From: Roseinatronobacter thiooxidans
Lineage (GTDB): Bacteria > Pseudomonadota > Alphaproteobacteria > Rhodobacterales > Rhodobacteraceae
NCBI RefSeq assembly: GCF_001870675.1
Contig: NZ_MEHT01000001.1
Span: forward strand, 186,001-250,000
Length of the DNA stretch: 64,000 nt
Direction of reading: 5' to 3'
Shown: piece by piece, positions 16,844 through 27,039 of the stretch
Position numbering within the stretch: the first letter of the stretch is position 1
How the letters are laid out: each line of letters opens with the position of its first letter
Notes under the pieces: generated by a model
Database searches by the model: none
The model's input: only the letters and a program-made list of their open reading frames with translations
Told to the model about the DNA's origin: nothing
Made by a program: the position numbers and the translations under genes

Positions 16844-19800
16844 TCAGCCCTGTTCCGGCACCAGAATTTCGCGTTTGCCCACATGATTGGCCGCTGTGAC
16901 AAGCCCCTCATCCTCCATCTGCTCGACAAGACGCGCGGCTTTGTTATAGCCGATGCCCAGTTTGCGCTGGATATAGCTGGTCGAACATTTGCGGTCCTGA
17001 ATAACCACCTGCACCGCCTGATCATACAGCGCATCTTCGCCCGTGGTGTTGCCACCCAGCCCCAAGACCGCGTCAATATCGGCTTCCTTGTCGGATTCAG
17101 GGCCGTCAACCACGCCGGATTTGTAATCGGGCGGGCCGAAGGATTTCAGGTGGTTCACAACCTCTTCCACCTCTTCGTCGCTGACGAAAGGCCCGTGCAC
17201 GCGCACAATCCGCGACCCGCCCGCCATATACAGCATGTCCCCCATGCCCAAAAGCTGCTCGGCGCCCTGTTCGCCCAGAATGGTGCGCGAGTCGATCTTG
17301 CTGGTCACCTGAAACGAAATCCGCGTGGGGAAGTTCGCCTTGATCGTGCCGGTAATCACATCGACCGAGGGGCGCTGCGTGGCCATGATCAGGTGAATGC
17401 CCGAGGCCCGCGCCATCTGCGCAAGACGCTGGATGCAAGCCTCGATTTCCTTGCCTGCCACCATCATCAGATCGGCCATCTCATCGACTACGACAACGAT
17501 AAAGGGCAAAAGCTGCGGCGCGAATTCTTCCGTCTCGAACACCGGATCGCCGGTTTCATCGTCGAATCCGGTCTGGATGGTGCGCTTGAACATCTCGCCC
17601 TTGTCCAGCGCCTCGCGCACGCGGCCATTATAGCCGTCAATATTGCGCACGCCCATTTTCGACATTTTGCGATAGCGCTCTTCCATCTCGCCCACGACCC
17701 ATTTCAGGGCCACAACGGCCTTTTTCGGGTCGGTCACCACGGGTGACAGCAGATGCGGAATGCCGTCATAGACCGACAGTTCCAGCATCTTGGGGTCGAT
17801 CATGATCATCCGGCATTCATCGGGCGTCAGGCGATACAGCAGCGACAGGATCATGGTGTTGATCGCCACCGACTTGCCCGAACCTGTTGTCCCTGCAATC
17901 AGCAAATGCGGCATCTTGGCCAGATTGGCCACCACCGATTCACCATCAATGGATTTGCCCAGCGCCAGCGGCAGGCGCATCTGGGTATCGCCAAAATCGC
18001 GCGCCGACAGGATTTCGCGCAAAACCACTTTTTCGCGCTGCACATTGGGCAACTCGATCCCGATGATCGACCGGCCCGGCACAGTGGACACACGCGCCGA
18101 CAGCGCCGACATGGACCGCGCAATGTCATCGGCCAGACCAATGACGCGGCTGGCCTTCAGCCCCGGTGCGGGTTCCAGTTCATATTGCGTCACAACAGGG
18201 CCGGGGCGGACGCTGACAATCTCGCCGCGCACGCCGTAATCATCCAGCACATTTTCCAGCATCCGCGCGTTTTCTTCCAACGCTTCATCGCTGAGCGTGT
18301 AGCGCTGCACCTCGCTTGGGTGTTCCAGAAGCGACAGGGGCGGCAGTTCAAACGCGGGCGCTGCGGGTTCGAATGCAAAGGCCGGTTCTGCCTCGGCCTG
18401 CGCCTGACGCGAGGGTTGCGGGCGGGCCTGCGGGGTGGCGACAACGCGGCGCTGCAAGACATGGCCTTTGCGCGGCGGGTCTTGTTCAAACAAGGGTTCT
18501 GCATGCAGCACCGGGGCCACAGGGGCAGGCGCAACCGGCGCGGAAGCAGGCGCAGGCGCGGCTGCGTGGGTTGGCTGCGCGGCAAGCATCCAGTCGGGCA
18601 TGGGCACCGCGCCAAAGGGGGCAGCGGGCAAGCTGGCGCTAAGGCTGGCTGTGGCAACAGGCGGCACATCCTGTGGCGGCACGGGCTGGTGCAGCACAGG
18701 TTCTGCGGCGGCATGCGGCACGGGTTGCGGGGCAGGCGCGCGCAAGGGCGGTTCCGATACAGGGTGGCGCGTGCGGTCGAACTGAAACACCGGCTTGGCC
18801 CCCTTGCGGTGGCGAATTGCATCGGCAATGCGCGTCTTGATCCGCGCGTCGCCCGAGGGGCGCGCGTCGATCGCAGCCGCCGTCAGGCTGGGTTCCACCA
18901 ACTCGCCCCGCAGGGGCATTGCAGCCTCTGGTTCGGGGGAAATGGCACCGTTTGGGCGGTTGCTCAGGGATTTCAGGCGCGCCAGCAAGCCGGATGGTGT
19001 CTCGTTCGGGTCCTCATGCTGAAACTGCGGGGCAGGGCGCGGGGGTGCAGGGTAATAGGCGTCCTCATCTTCCAGCAGCGGGTAATCGTGGTCATCCTCG
19101 CTGTGCAAGGCAAAGTCTTGTGGCGGATGGGCCGCCGCGCGGATCACGGGCGGCGCGCGGCGCGGCTGCCCGCCGTCCAGTCTGGGTTCTGCCCGCGACA
19201 AGGTGGGTTCCTGCGGGGCCGCGCCATATGCGGGGCGGGCATTCGGGGCAGGGTGGTGCCGCGCATCGGGCACCGGATGATAGGCCATCGCATCCTCTCG
19301 CGTTTGCGCACGCGAGATGCGGGTGTCGTGCAACTTGCGCGCCACGGCCCCGCCTGCCGCCCGAACGCCCAGCGCGCCACCTGCGGCACCACCGCGCAAC
19401 AGCGCAAGCAAGGCGGCATAGCACAGAACTGTGCCTGCCAAAACAAACCCCAAAAAGCGCAATGCCTCATGCCGGTGAACGCCCAGGGTGAAAGCCCAGA
19501 TCGCCACAGTCGCGCCCAGCATCACCAGCCCCATCAGCTTGACCCCGGCAGAGGCGCTCATGGGAAGGGCGTTTATCACCGCCCCCAGAACAGTGTCGCC
19601 AAACACCCCGCCCATACCATACAGCGTGTCCCAGCCGGCACTCGGCACCAGTGACGCACACCAAACCGAACTAAGCGCCAGCGCGATCGGCAGAAAAATG
19701 CCCCGCGCTAAAACCTGATCATGGCCAAACCCTGCAACCAGCCGCGCGCCCCAACCGACAAAGAACAGCACCAGACCCCAAGACGCCATGCCGATGATAA

Positions 19801-20035
19801 TCATCATCGGCGATGCGATCATCGCACCCATGCGCCCAAGCGAGTTCTGGACCGGCACATCGGAAGAGCTAAGCCAGCTTGGGTCCGCCGGTGAATACGA
19901 CCCCAGCATCAACGCGACCATGGCGCCCAGAACAATCAGCCCCAGCCCCAGCAATTCGCGGCCGCGCTTTTGCAACATTGCTTGCAGATTGCTGTCAAGC
20001 AAAGGGTCGCTCGAACGGGTGTTATAGGATGCCAT
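16844..20035 (-). CDS. ftsK: DNA translocase FtsK
   Basis: Septum-located translocase that pumps chromosome ends and helps resolve dimers at division. 1063 residues. Order: four N-terminal membrane segments (about 25-220), a long Pro/Ala-rich linker (about 230-580), the motor with Walker [14 protein letters not shown] and Walker [13 protein letters not shown], and the C-terminal gamma winged helix ([20 protein letters not shown]) that reads KOPS sites. The ATG has GAGG eight bases upstream. It lies 14 bases after the aminotransferase gene on the same strand, so the two are probably cotranscribed. Confidence 0.95.
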   Translation of the reverse strand: MASYNTRSSDPLLDSNLQAMLQKRGRELLGLGLIVLGAMVALMLGSYSPADPSWLSSSDVPVQNSLGRMGAMIASPMMIIIGMASWGLVLFFVGWGARLVAGFGHDQVLARGIFLPIALALSSVWCASLVPSAGWDTLYGMGGVFGDTVLGAVINALPMSASAGVKLMGLVMLGATVAIWAFTLGVHRHEALRFLGFVLAGTVLCYAALLALLRGGAAGGALGVRAAGGAVARKLHDTRISRAQTREDAMAYHPVPDARHHPAPNARPAYGAAPQEPTLSRAEPRLDGGQPRRAPPVIRAAAHPPQDFALHSEDDHDYPLLEDEDAYYPAPPRPAPQFQHEDPNETPSGLLARLKSLSNRPNGAISPEPEAAMPLRGELVEPSLTAAAIDARPSGDARIKTRIADAIRHRKGAKPVFQFDRTRHPVSEPPLRAPAPQPVPHAAAEPVLHQPVPPQDVPPVATASLSASLPAAPFGAVPMPDWMLAAQPTHAAAPAPASAPVAPAPVAPVLHAEPLFEQDPPRKGHVLQRRVVATPQARPQPSRQAQAEAEPAFAFEPAAPAFELPPLSLLEHPSEVQRYTLSDEALEENARMLENVLDDYGVRGEIVSVRPGPVVTQYELEPAPGLKASRVIGLADDIARSMSALSARVSTVPGRSIIGIELPNVQREKVVLREILSARDFGDTQMRLPLALGKSIDGESVVANLAKMPHLLIAGTTGSGKSVAINTMILSLLYRLTPDECRMIMIDPKMLELSVYDGIPHLLSPVVTDPKKAVVALKWVVGEMEERYRKMSKMGVRNIDGYNGRVREALDKGEMFKRTIQTGFDDETGDPVFETEEFAPQLLPFIVVVVDEMADLMMVAGKEIEACIQRLAQMARASGIHLIMATQRPSVDVITGTIKANFPTRISFQVTSKIDSRTILGEQGAEQLLGMGDMLYMAGGSRIVRVHGPFVSDEEVEEVVNHLKSFGPPDYKSGVVDGPESDKEADIDAVLGLGGNTTGEDALYDQAVQVVIQDRKCSTSYIQRKLGIGYNKAARLVEQMEDEGLVTAANHVGKREILVPEQG

Positions 20036-20049
20036 CTGTTAAAGCCTCG

Positions 20050-21228
20050 TTACGGGTAAAGACAATTACGCAAGCGCCGAAGCGCCTCTTCCAGTTCGTC
20101 AATCGGGGCCACCATCGCCACGCGGATGAAATTCTTGCCGGGGTTCACACCTGCGATGTCGCGCGACAAATACGCCCCCGGCAAGACGCGAATGCCGGTT
20201 TTCTGCCACAGATGCAGGGCGGCGGCTTCGCCATCCTCTACAGGCAACCACAGGAAAAACCCTGCTTCCGGCCCCTGATAGCCGTCAACCGATGCAAATA
20301 TGCGGTCGGCCAGCGCGTATTTCTGCTGATACAGCGCCCGAGAGCGGTTTACATGCGCTTCATCATTCCACGCGGCGGCGGCGACATGCTGCAAGGGTTC
20401 GGGCAAGGGCGCGCCCGCATAGGCCCGCAACTGGCGGATACGCCGGATCGACTCGACCCCGCCTGCAACAAAGCCAGACCGAATTCCCGGCAGGTTGGAC
20501 CGTTTGGACAAGGAATGAAAAGACAACACGCGTTCGGGGTCCGCGCCCATGTCGCGCGCGGTTTGCAGCAGGCCGGGGGGGGGCGTGTCGCGGTAAATCT
20601 CGGAATAGCATTCATCGGCGAAAATGCGGAAATCGTGTTTTTCGGCCAAATCGATCAGATTGCGCAGATAGGCCGTGTCCGCAACAGACCCCTGCGGGTT
20701 CGCGGGTGAACAGATATAGACAATCGCGGCACGGTCCAGCACATCGGCGGGCAGGTTCGCGTAATCGGGCAAATGGCCGCTATCCTTGGTGGCGGGCACA
20801 AAGATCGCCTCGGCCCCCAGAACCAGCGCGGCCACAGCATATGCCTGATAAAACGGGTTCGGCGTCAGGATAACCGGCTGCTGGCCATTTTTGTGTTCAG
20901 GGCAAAGCGCAAGGGCCGCGTTGAACAACCCTTCGCGCGTGCCGTTCAGAACCATCAGGTTTTCATGGCCCAGCGTGGTCGCATAGCGGCGCGAAAACCA
21001 CCCCTGAAGGGCATCCAGCAAGGGCGGGATACCTTCATTGACGGGGTATTTTGCAAATCCGTCCAGATGGGCATTCAGCACATCCGACAAAAAAGGCGGC
21101 ATCTCGTGGCGCGGCTCGCCAATTGTCATGGCAATGGGCGCACCACCGGGTTGGTGGTGGTCCAACAGCGCACGCAGGCGCGGGAATGCGTATTCAGGCA
21201 GGTTCGAAAACCGCTCTGGAAATGCCAT
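20050..21228 (-). CDS. Class I/II pyridoxal-phosphate aminotransferase, possibly DapC-like
   Basis: PLP-dependent aminotransferase of 392 residues. Visible signatures: SPANPQGSVAD, ADECYSEIY and the PLP-binding Lys in SLSKRSNLPGIRSG, followed by the Arg that binds substrate carboxylate near the end (NFIRVAM). The sequence resembles N-succinyldiaminopimelate aminotransferases, but the substrate cannot be read from motifs. The start has AGAGG at a good distance. It is upstream of ftsK, and an amidase gene precedes it on the same strand. Confidence 0.82.
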   Translation of the reverse strand: MAFPERFSNLPEYAFPRLRALLDHHQPGGAPIAMTIGEPRHEMPPFLSDVLNAHLDGFAKYPVNEGIPPLLDALQGWFSRRYATTLGHENLMVLNGTREGLFNAALALCPEHKNGQQPVILTPNPFYQAYAVAALVLGAEAIFVPATKDSGHLPDYANLPADVLDRAAIVYICSPANPQGSVADTAYLRNLIDLAEKHDFRIFADECYSEIYRDTPPPGLLQTARDMGADPERVLSFHSLSKRSNLPGIRSGFVAGGVESIRRIRQLRAYAGAPLPEPLQHVAAAAWNDEAHVNRSRALYQQKYALADRIFASVDGYQGPEAGFFLWLPVEDGEAAALHLWQKTGIRVLPGAYLSRDIAGVNPGKNFIRVAMVAPIDELEEALRRLRNCLYP

Positions 21229-21416
21229 GGACTGCCTCTAATTCATGGGGTCTTTTGCCCCTATTGACTGGAAGCATACCCTGACAGATCGCGCTGGTCC
21301 AGAAAAAGGCTTGAAGAAACCACATTAACCCCGCGAATTTGTGGCATTTTCGCAGAACACACAAGATGTCGTGTGTCCTGCGTCCCTTTTCCCTAGCGCT
21401 AGCGCACGCCCTGACC

Positions 21417-22751
21417 TTAGTGCACCAGCTTTTCTGCCCCCGCCCCCAGACGCAGCAGGTTATCCTCGCGCATCGGGGGGGCCATCAGGCTGATCCCGAC
21501 AGAGGGGGTTTGCGTGGGCAGGGTCAGCGCGCACAGGCCCAACAAGTTGCCAATCCGCGTGTTACGCAATGTCAGCAGGTTCTCGGTGGTGAAATAGGCG
21601 TGGTCATTCATCAACCGTTCGGCATCGGGGGGCATGTTGGGCGCAGTGGGCAGCAATACAGCGTCATACCCCGCAGTCTGCGCCAGATATGCCTGCCGAT
21701 GCGCGCGCAACGCATCCCATGCTGCCAGATAATCCGTCGCCAGATGGTCGCGGCCAGAGCGGAACCGCTCCAGAATAGGTGCGAAGACGGCCTCTGGCCG
21801 CGTCTCGATCAACTCTCGCCACTGCGCATAGCATTCGGGTGTGTAGATAATGGCAGAAAGCGCCAGCGCCTCCTCGACCGGGGCAAGGGTGGCGCGGTCA
21901 ATCTGCGCGCCTGCCGCTTCCAGTTGCGCCACCGCGCGCTCGAACCCCTGCGCGGGTTCATCGCGGATACCCTCGAACGGGGCACCCTCCAGCACCAGAA
22001 AGCGCCGCCCTGCCACTGTTGCGCCGCGCAGATCGGGGGCGGGGCGGTTTTCCATAATGGCCAGCACATGCGCGCAATCCTCGACACTGCGGGCCAACGG
22101 CCCGACAGAATCGAACTTCGGTGCCAAGGGCACCACCCCTTCCAACGACAACCGCCCCGATGTGGTTTTCAGCCCCACAAGGTCATTCCACGCGGCCGGA
22201 ATGCGCACAGACCCGCCTGTATCCGACCCGATGGCAACAGGGGCCAGCCCGAAGGCCACCGATGCCGCCGACCCCGAAGACGACCCCCCCGGCACAGCCT
22301 GCGGGTTGTTAATGCAGGGCGGCGTTTCTGTCACAGGGTTCAGCCCCAAGCCCGAATAGGCGAATTCCGTCATATGTGTTTTGCCAAGGCAAACAGTGCC
22401 GGCTTGCGTCATGGCGCACAACATTGCCCCATCGGACGTGGGAACACGCCCGCGCAACAGCGCGGTGCCAGACTCGGTTGCAACACCTGCGGTGTCGAAC
22501 AGGTCTTTCCATGACACCGGCACACCATCCAGCACCCCGCGCCGCAAGCCTGCCCGCGCACGGCCCCGCGCGGCCATAGCCTCGTCCAGCGCGCGTTCGG
22601 GCGTCAGCCGCGCATAAATGCGGGTGCCGACAGGGTGCGCGCGGATCGCGTCCAGAAAGGACTCTGTCAGTTCGACAGGGCAAATCGTGCCCGCCCCGAT
22701 CTCGCGGCCCAGTTCACATGCCGATAGTTTGGCCCAGTTTTTATCCGTCAT
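21417..22751 (-). CDS. Amidase (amidase-signature family)
   Basis: Hydrolase of the amidase-signature family, 444 residues. The Ser-cisSer-Lys triad is visible: Lys in GVPVSWKDLFDTAG, and the Ser-rich loop GGSSSGSAASVAFG followed by GSDTGGSVRIPA. The substrate is unknown. GatA-type function is unlikely because no gatB or gatC is adjacent. The ATG at 22751 is chosen because GAGGGG lies just upstream; the longer frame to 22892 adds a Cys-rich tail with no family match. Confidence 0.88.
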   Translation of the reverse strand: MTDKNWAKLSACELGREIGAGTICPVELTESFLDAIRAHPVGTRIYARLTPERALDEAMAARGRARAGLRRGVLDGVPVSWKDLFDTAGVATESGTALLRGRVPTSDGAMLCAMTQAGTVCLGKTHMTEFAYSGLGLNPVTETPPCINNPQAVPGGSSSGSAASVAFGLAPVAIGSDTGGSVRIPAAWNDLVGLKTTSGRLSLEGVVPLAPKFDSVGPLARSVEDCAHVLAIMENRPAPDLRGATVAGRRFLVLEGAPFEGIRDEPAQGFERAVAQLEAAGAQIDRATLAPVEEALALSAIIYTPECYAQWRELIETRPEAVFAPILERFRSGRDHLATDYLAAWDALRAHRQAYLAQTAGYDAVLLPTAPNMPPDAERLMNDHAYFTTENLLTLRNTRIGNLLGLCALTLPTQTPSVGISLMAPPMREDNLLRLGAGAEKLVH

Positions 22752-22901
22752 TTGCCCCTCGCGCTGCTGGCTTGTTTTGCAGGAAGGGACTATTTGCAGA
22801 TAACAAATGTCAAGCCCAATAGGCATGGCAGGGCATGAAAAGGCATGGGTTTGGTGCTTTTGCCGCATGGACTTTGTGCATCTGGATGTCATAGTTGCAC
22901 C

Positions 22902-24128
22902 ATGACATATGACACCGATATCCTGATCGTGGGCGGCGGGCTGAATGGCCCGTCACTGGCACTGGCGCTGGCGCAAGGGGGCTTGCGCGTAACCGTGGTA
23001 GATGCGCTGCCGCGCGACACGCGCGCCGACCCCGAATTCGATGGCCGCTCCTATGCGATGGCAATCGCCTCGACCCGCGTTTTGGCGGGGTTGGGGGTGT
23101 GGGCCGATGTCGCGGACAAAACACAGCCCATCTTGCAGATCAAAGCCAGCGATGGCCGCCCCGCCGAAGGGGCCGCGCCGTTTTTCCTGCATTTCGACCA
23201 TGCCGAGATTGAAGAAGGCCCGATGGGCCATATGCTGGAAGACCGCGTCTTGCGCCCTGCCCTTCTGGCGGCAATGGACCGCGAAGACCGTATCACACAG
23301 CTTTCGGGTGAACGTGTCGTCGCGCAGCAGATCGACGCACATGGCGCGACCGCCACCCTTGAAAGCGGCAAGACCCTGCGCGCGCGCCTGCTTATCGGCT
23401 GCGACGGGCGCGACAGCCCGACCGCCCAGCGCGCAGGCATCAAGCGCACCGGCTGGGATTACGGCCAGACAGGGCTGGTCTGCGCTGTGGCGCATGAACT
23501 GCCCCATAACGGCTGCGCGCATCAGTTTTTCATGCCTGCGGGACCATTGGCGATTTTGCCCTTGCCCGGCAACCGATCGTCCATTGTCTGGAGCGAACGC
23601 ACAGACACCGCCGCCGCCATTCACGCGTTGGAGGATGACGCCTATCTGGACGCCCTGCGCCCCCGCTTTGGCGAATTTCTGGGCGATATTTCACTGGCAG
23701 GCAAGCGCTTTGCCTATCCGCTGAAACTGACCATCGCCAACAGCTTCATCGGCCCGCGTCTGGCGCTGGTGGGCGATGCGGCGCATGGGTTGCACCCGAT
23801 TGCTGGGCAGGGTTTCAATTTCGGTCTGCGCGATGTGGCCGCACTGGCCGAGGTGCTGATCGAGGCGCAGCGGCGCGGCGAAGATATTGCAAGCCCGCTG
23901 GTGCTGGAACGCTACCAGCAATGGCGCCGCTTTGACACAATGGTTATGGCCGTTGGCACCGACAGCGTGAACCGCCTGTTTTCCAATGACAACCCGCTGT
24001 TGCGCGGGTTGCGCGATCTGGGCATGGGGGCCATTTCCGCCGTGCCCGCCCTGCGCCGGACCTTCATCCGGCAAGCCGCAGGGCTGACAGGCGACCTGCC
24101 CCGCCTGATGCGGGGCCTGCCGATCTGA
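22902..24128 (+). CDS. UbiH/UbiF-type FAD-dependent hydroxylase (ubiquinone biosynthesis)
   Basis: Flavin monooxygenase of the UbiH/Coq6 family, which hydroxylates the ubiquinone ring precursor. 408 residues. It has the dinucleotide fold ILIVGGGLNGPSLALAL, the DG motif (GCDGRDSPTAQ), and the GD motif ALVGDAAHGLHPIAGQGFNF. Which ring position it acts on cannot be told. The ATG at 22902 gives the normal N-terminus directly before the FAD fold. No good ribosome site is seen upstream, which is unusual among these genes. Confidence 0.9.
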   Translation: MTYDTDILIVGGGLNGPSLALALAQGGLRVTVVDALPRDTRADPEFDGRSYAMAIASTRVLAGLGVWADVADKTQPILQIKASDGRPAEGAAPFFLHFDHAEIEEGPMGHMLEDRVLRPALLAAMDREDRITQLSGERVVAQQIDAHGATATLESGKTLRARLLIGCDGRDSPTAQRAGIKRTGWDYGQTGLVCAVAHELPHNGCAHQFFMPAGPLAILPLPGNRSSIVWSERTDTAAAIHALEDDAYLDALRPRFGEFLGDISLAGKRFAYPLKLTIANSFIGPRLALVGDAAHGLHPIAGQGFNFGLRDVAALAEVLIEAQRRGEDIASPLVLERYQQWRRFDTMVMAVGTDSVNRLFSNDNPLLRGLRDLGMGAISAVPALRRTFIRQAAGLTGDLPRLMRGLPI

Positions 24129-24131
24129 AAG

Positions 24132-24175
24132 TGGCCCTGCCCAACTAGCGGGGCCCAATTAACGGGGCAGGGCCA
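24132..24175. terminator. Bidirectional hairpin between convergent ubiH-like and rnd genes
   Basis: TGGCCCTGCCC at 24132-24142 pairs with GGGCAGGGCCA at 24165-24175 (11 bp). The loop also holds a smaller GGGCCC palindrome. The arms run into the stop region of rnd. Confidence 0.55.
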
Positions 24176-25331
24176 TCACCTCAACCCGCTCGCCCCGCAC
24201 GGCAAGGCCGACTTCGCCGTTGCACAGGCTTAACGCGTCATCGCCAAACACCACCGCGCGCCAGCCCGACAGCGCGGGCACATCGCGCGCGCCTGCGGCC
24301 AAAGCATCCAGATCCGCCGCCGAGGCGATAAGTTTTGCCGCCACGCCAGTTGCATCGGATTTGGCCTTCAGCAGCACACGCAGCAAATCCGCCAATGCCG
24401 GATTGACCTGCAAATTCTCGCGGCCATTCTCTGGCTTTGGAAAATTCTCTGGTGCGCAATCCAGCCCACGGGCCACGGCATCCAGAATCCCTTGGGCAAT
24501 CTCGCCCTTGCGGGCTTCGCGCAACAACAGGCGCGTGCGGCCCAGATCATCTGTGGTTTTGGGCTTGAGCGCGACCAGCTCCAACAGCGCATCATCCTTG
24601 AACACCCGAGAGCGCGGCACATCATTGGACTGCGCATGGGTTTCACGAAACTGCGCCAATTCGCGCATGATCGCCAGAAACCGACCGGAATCATTGCGCG
24701 TCTTGACACGCTTCCATGCCTCTTCGGGGCGGGTGATATAGGTTTCGGGATCGTCCAGCGTGGCAAGTTCTTCCGAAACCCAACTTGCGCGCCCCGTCTC
24801 TTCCAGCTTTGCCGCCAGTTTTTCATAGATCACGCGCAGATGGGTGACATCTGCCAGCGCATAGCCCAGTTGCGCATCGCTCAAGGGCCTGCGCGACCAG
24901 TCAGTGAAGCGGGAACTTTTATCAACACTGCCGCGCGTCAGTTTGCGCACAAGGGTTTCATACCCGATCTGGTCACCAAACCCGCAAACCATGGCGGCAA
25001 TCTGGGTGTCAAACAGCGGCGTGGGCAGGGTGCGCCCCTCGATCAGGAAAATCTCCAGATCCTGCCGCGCGGCATGCAGCACCTTGACTGTGCTTGTATC
25101 GCGCAAAAGGGTATAAAACGGCTCTAGCGACAGGCCCTTGGCCAGCGGGTCAACCAGCACCGCAGGGCCGGTTTCCGGCCCGGCAGGGCCGGGCAAAGCC
25201 ATCTGCAACAAACACAGCTTGGCATAATATGTCCGCTCGCGCAGAAACTCGGTGTCGATCGTCACATAGGGGGCTGCGTGCGCCTGCGCACAAAACCGCG
25301 CCAGTTCGTCGGTCGTGGTGATCAGATCCAT
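24159..25331 (-). CDS. rnd: Ribonuclease D
   Basis: 3'-5' exoribonuclease acting on tRNA precursors and other RNAs. 390 residues. DEDD-type exonuclease domain: the DxE motif in TIDTEFLRERTYY, HAARQDLEIF with the second Asp, and the last acidic site in LGYALADVTHLRVIY. An HRDC domain follows (FLAIMRELAQFRETHAQ, SRVFKDDALLELVALKP). The ATG at 25331 gives the standard start just before the exonuclease fold; the upstream extension to 25442 shows no homology. Confidence 0.92.
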   Translation of the reverse strand: MDLITTTDELARFCAQAHAAPYVTIDTEFLRERTYYAKLCLLQMALPGPAGPETGPAVLVDPLAKGLSLEPFYTLLRDTSTVKVLHAARQDLEIFLIEGRTLPTPLFDTQIAAMVCGFGDQIGYETLVRKLTRGSVDKSSRFTDWSRRPLSDAQLGYALADVTHLRVIYEKLAAKLEETGRASWVSEELATLDDPETYITRPEEAWKRVKTRNDSGRFLAIMRELAQFRETHAQSNDVPRSRVFKDDALLELVALKPKTTDDLGRTRLLLREARKGEIAQGILDAVARGLDCAPENFPKPENGRENLQVNPALADLLRVLLKAKSDATGVAAKLIASAADLDALAAGARDVPALSGWRAVVFGDDALSLCNGEVGLAVRGERVEVMALPR

Positions 25332-25448
25332 TGAAATTGCCTGACTGCTTGTCCTGTAGCAAATGCATAGGCAAAATGCGCGACCTTGGAAAGCCCTACA
25401 ACCAAGGACTTTCACCCGCGATACGCAGCGCGCGGGTGCCATACCCTG

Positions 25449-26210
25449 TTACAGCCCAAGCACTGTAATCTTGAACAGCATCCACAGGGCCATTGCGATC
25501 ATCATCAGGTTTTCAGTCAGCGATACAAAGCCCAAAGGAACATTGCTGTCCCCGCCCACACAGGCGCATTTCAACTCTCGCTTGTCGATATAGACCGCCT
25601 TGAACACCGACACCGCGCCGATTGTGCCAATAAACAGCGCAACAGGTATCGAAAGCCACATCAGCGCGCCTGCAACCATCAAAATACCGGCCAGCCCTTC
25701 GGCAAACGGATAGACATATCCGTAGCGCACCCAGCGCTGTGCCAGCAGGTCATAATTCAGAAACATGGTCGAGAAACTCTCGATATCCTTCAGTTTCTGC
25801 AATGCCAGCAGGCACATGGCAAAGGCAATGAACCATTCGGCAGCCGTGATCGTCACCACCTGGCCAAAGGCCCCCCAACTGGCGGCCAAAGCCATCGCCG
25901 CCGCCATCGCAAACAGCGCAATGACAGGGGTATAGGTGGTTTCATCCTTATCCGGCACATCCTTGCCAAAATACGCCAGCAACTCTTCATACCCGCCAAT
26001 CCTTTCGCCGCCGATAAACGCCTGCGGCGTGGTCGAGACACCATAGCGCGCGCGCACCTCATCTGTCTGCGCGCGGGTGGTCAGCGGGTGGTCTTCAACC
26101 TCAAAGCCCTGACGTTTCAGCAAATCAAGCGATTTCAGGCCATAGGGACATGTATGCTCTGTCATGACCATCCGGTAAAGCGTGGCGGTTTTCTGCGCCG
26201 TGGCTGGCAT
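25449..26210 (-). CDS. Glutaredoxin-like / MauE-DoxX-type membrane redox fusion protein
   Basis: A 253-residue fusion. Residues about 10-85 are glutaredoxin-like with a single-Cys site CPYGLKSLDLLKRQGFEV and the cis-Pro region STTPQAFIGGERIGGYEEL. The rest has about four membrane helices of the MauE/DoxX type, with the Cys-rich loop CACVGGDSNVPLGFVSLTEN between the last two. A redox pathway through the membrane is plausible: the cytoplasmic glutaredoxin arm would serve the Cys pair in the loop. The real partner is unknown. The ATG at 26210 has AGGTG upstream. ATGs at residues 14 and 16 are alternatives. Confidence 0.75.
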   Translation of the reverse strand: MPATAQKTATLYRMVMTEHTCPYGLKSLDLLKRQGFEVEDHPLTTRAQTDEVRARYGVSTTPQAFIGGERIGGYEELLAYFGKDVPDKDETTYTPVIALFAMAAAMALAASWGAFGQVVTITAAEWFIAFAMCLLALQKLKDIESFSTMFLNYDLLAQRWVRYGYVYPFAEGLAGILMVAGALMWLSIPVALFIGTIGAVSVFKAVYIDKRELKCACVGGDSNVPLGFVSLTENLMMIAMALWMLFKITVLGL

Positions 26211-26283
26211 ATGGCACCTTCTGCTTTCGGTTGGACCCTGCATCGCGGCAAACACGCACGCCGCAGCGGTCCGTGGGGGGGGT

Positions 26284-26315
26284 GCCCGCCCCGATGGCAC
26301 TGCATCAGGGCGGGC
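26284..26315. terminator. Hairpin downstream of the DUF892 gene
   Basis: GCCCGCCC at 26284-26291 pairs with GGGCGGGC at 26308-26315. An inner GATG/CATC pair gives 12 bp with one mismatch. It lies between the minus-strand DUF892 gene and the next minus-strand gene and probably separates their transcripts. There is no T-run. Confidence 0.45.
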
Positions 26316-26334
26316 GCGGCCTTGTGGCCTGCAC

Positions 26335-26823
26335 TTAGGCGGCGTGCTGGTTTATGTTTTCTTCGGCAATCTGTGACATGGTCTTGTCGCCCGAATAGGC
26401 CGCATCCAGCATGGCGCGCAACACATCCACATCTTCGGTCAGGCCCAACTGGCTGGCAAAAGCGGCGGCACAGCCATAGCCCGCAATCGCATAATGCGCC
26501 ATGCGCTGGTATTGCGTAATGATCACGGCATCGCGCACGGCATCCACAGCGAAATCTTCCCGCAGCGCATGGCTGCGCGCCTCTCGGACAAGTCCTTCCA
26601 TGCCTTTGCACTGCGCCCCACCCACAGCGGCGGCATGGGGCTGAAGCAGTTTTTCAAGTTTGGCCGCGCCATCCTCTATGCCTGCGACGCCCCGCTCCAG
26701 CGCGTGGGTAAGCGGGTCTGCAGTGGCGGCGTCTGCCAGTTCGCGCGTGGCTTTCACGGCCTGCCGGTTGGCACTCAGCAAATCTTGCAACTGGTGGATA
26801 TAGACATCTTTCAAGCTTTCCAT
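26335..26823 (-). CDS. Ferritin-like DUF892 protein (YciE/YciF family)
   Basis: A 162-residue helical protein of the YciE/YciF family. In other bacteria the family is linked to stress responses and carries a ferritin-like metal site. ESLKDVYIHQLQDLLSANRQAV and HYAIAGYGCAAAFASQLG are typical. Acidic and His residues for a di-metal site are present (YIHQLQDLL, QYQRMAHY). It is divergent from fadE across 216 bases. Function in this organism is not known. Confidence 0.85.
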   Translation of the reverse strand: MESLKDVYIHQLQDLLSANRQAVKATRELADAATADPLTHALERGVAGIEDGAAKLEKLLQPHAAAVGGAQCKGMEGLVREARSHALREDFAVDAVRDAVIITQYQRMAHYAIAGYGCAAAFASQLGLTEDVDVLRAMLDAAYSGDKTMSQIAEENINQHAA

Positions 26824-27039
26824 GGTGAACTCCTTTCACATCGGGTTTCACATCCGGCCCACGACAGGGCCTTCTCACTCTCAACGCATGGGCAGGCGGG
26901 ATGGTTGCGTTGAGCGGGTGATTTCTGCGCATTGCAGCACCCGCGCCCCACCCCCAGCCAGACAGCCGCAAACACCCGCTTTGCACAGCAATCATGGAAC
27001 GTTTTTCCAGCCCGCGCGTTAAACTGTCTGGAGGAATTC

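Noticed and set aside
17753-19654. A 633-codon open frame on the plus strand opposite ftsK
   Set aside because: It mirrors the Pro/Ala-rich linker and motor of ftsK; the product is Arg/His/Gly-rich without domains. High GC makes long antisense frames common here.
21393-21402. Palindrome CTAGCGCTAG downstream of the amidase gene
   Set aside because: Ten bases only, single copy, no partner gene or promoter; could be chance.
24640-24651. GTTTCACGAAAC in rnd, resembling parS
   Set aside because: It lacks the central TG of GTTTCACGTGAAAC, so half-site spacing is wrong, and it lies far from the parS cluster within normal coding sequence.
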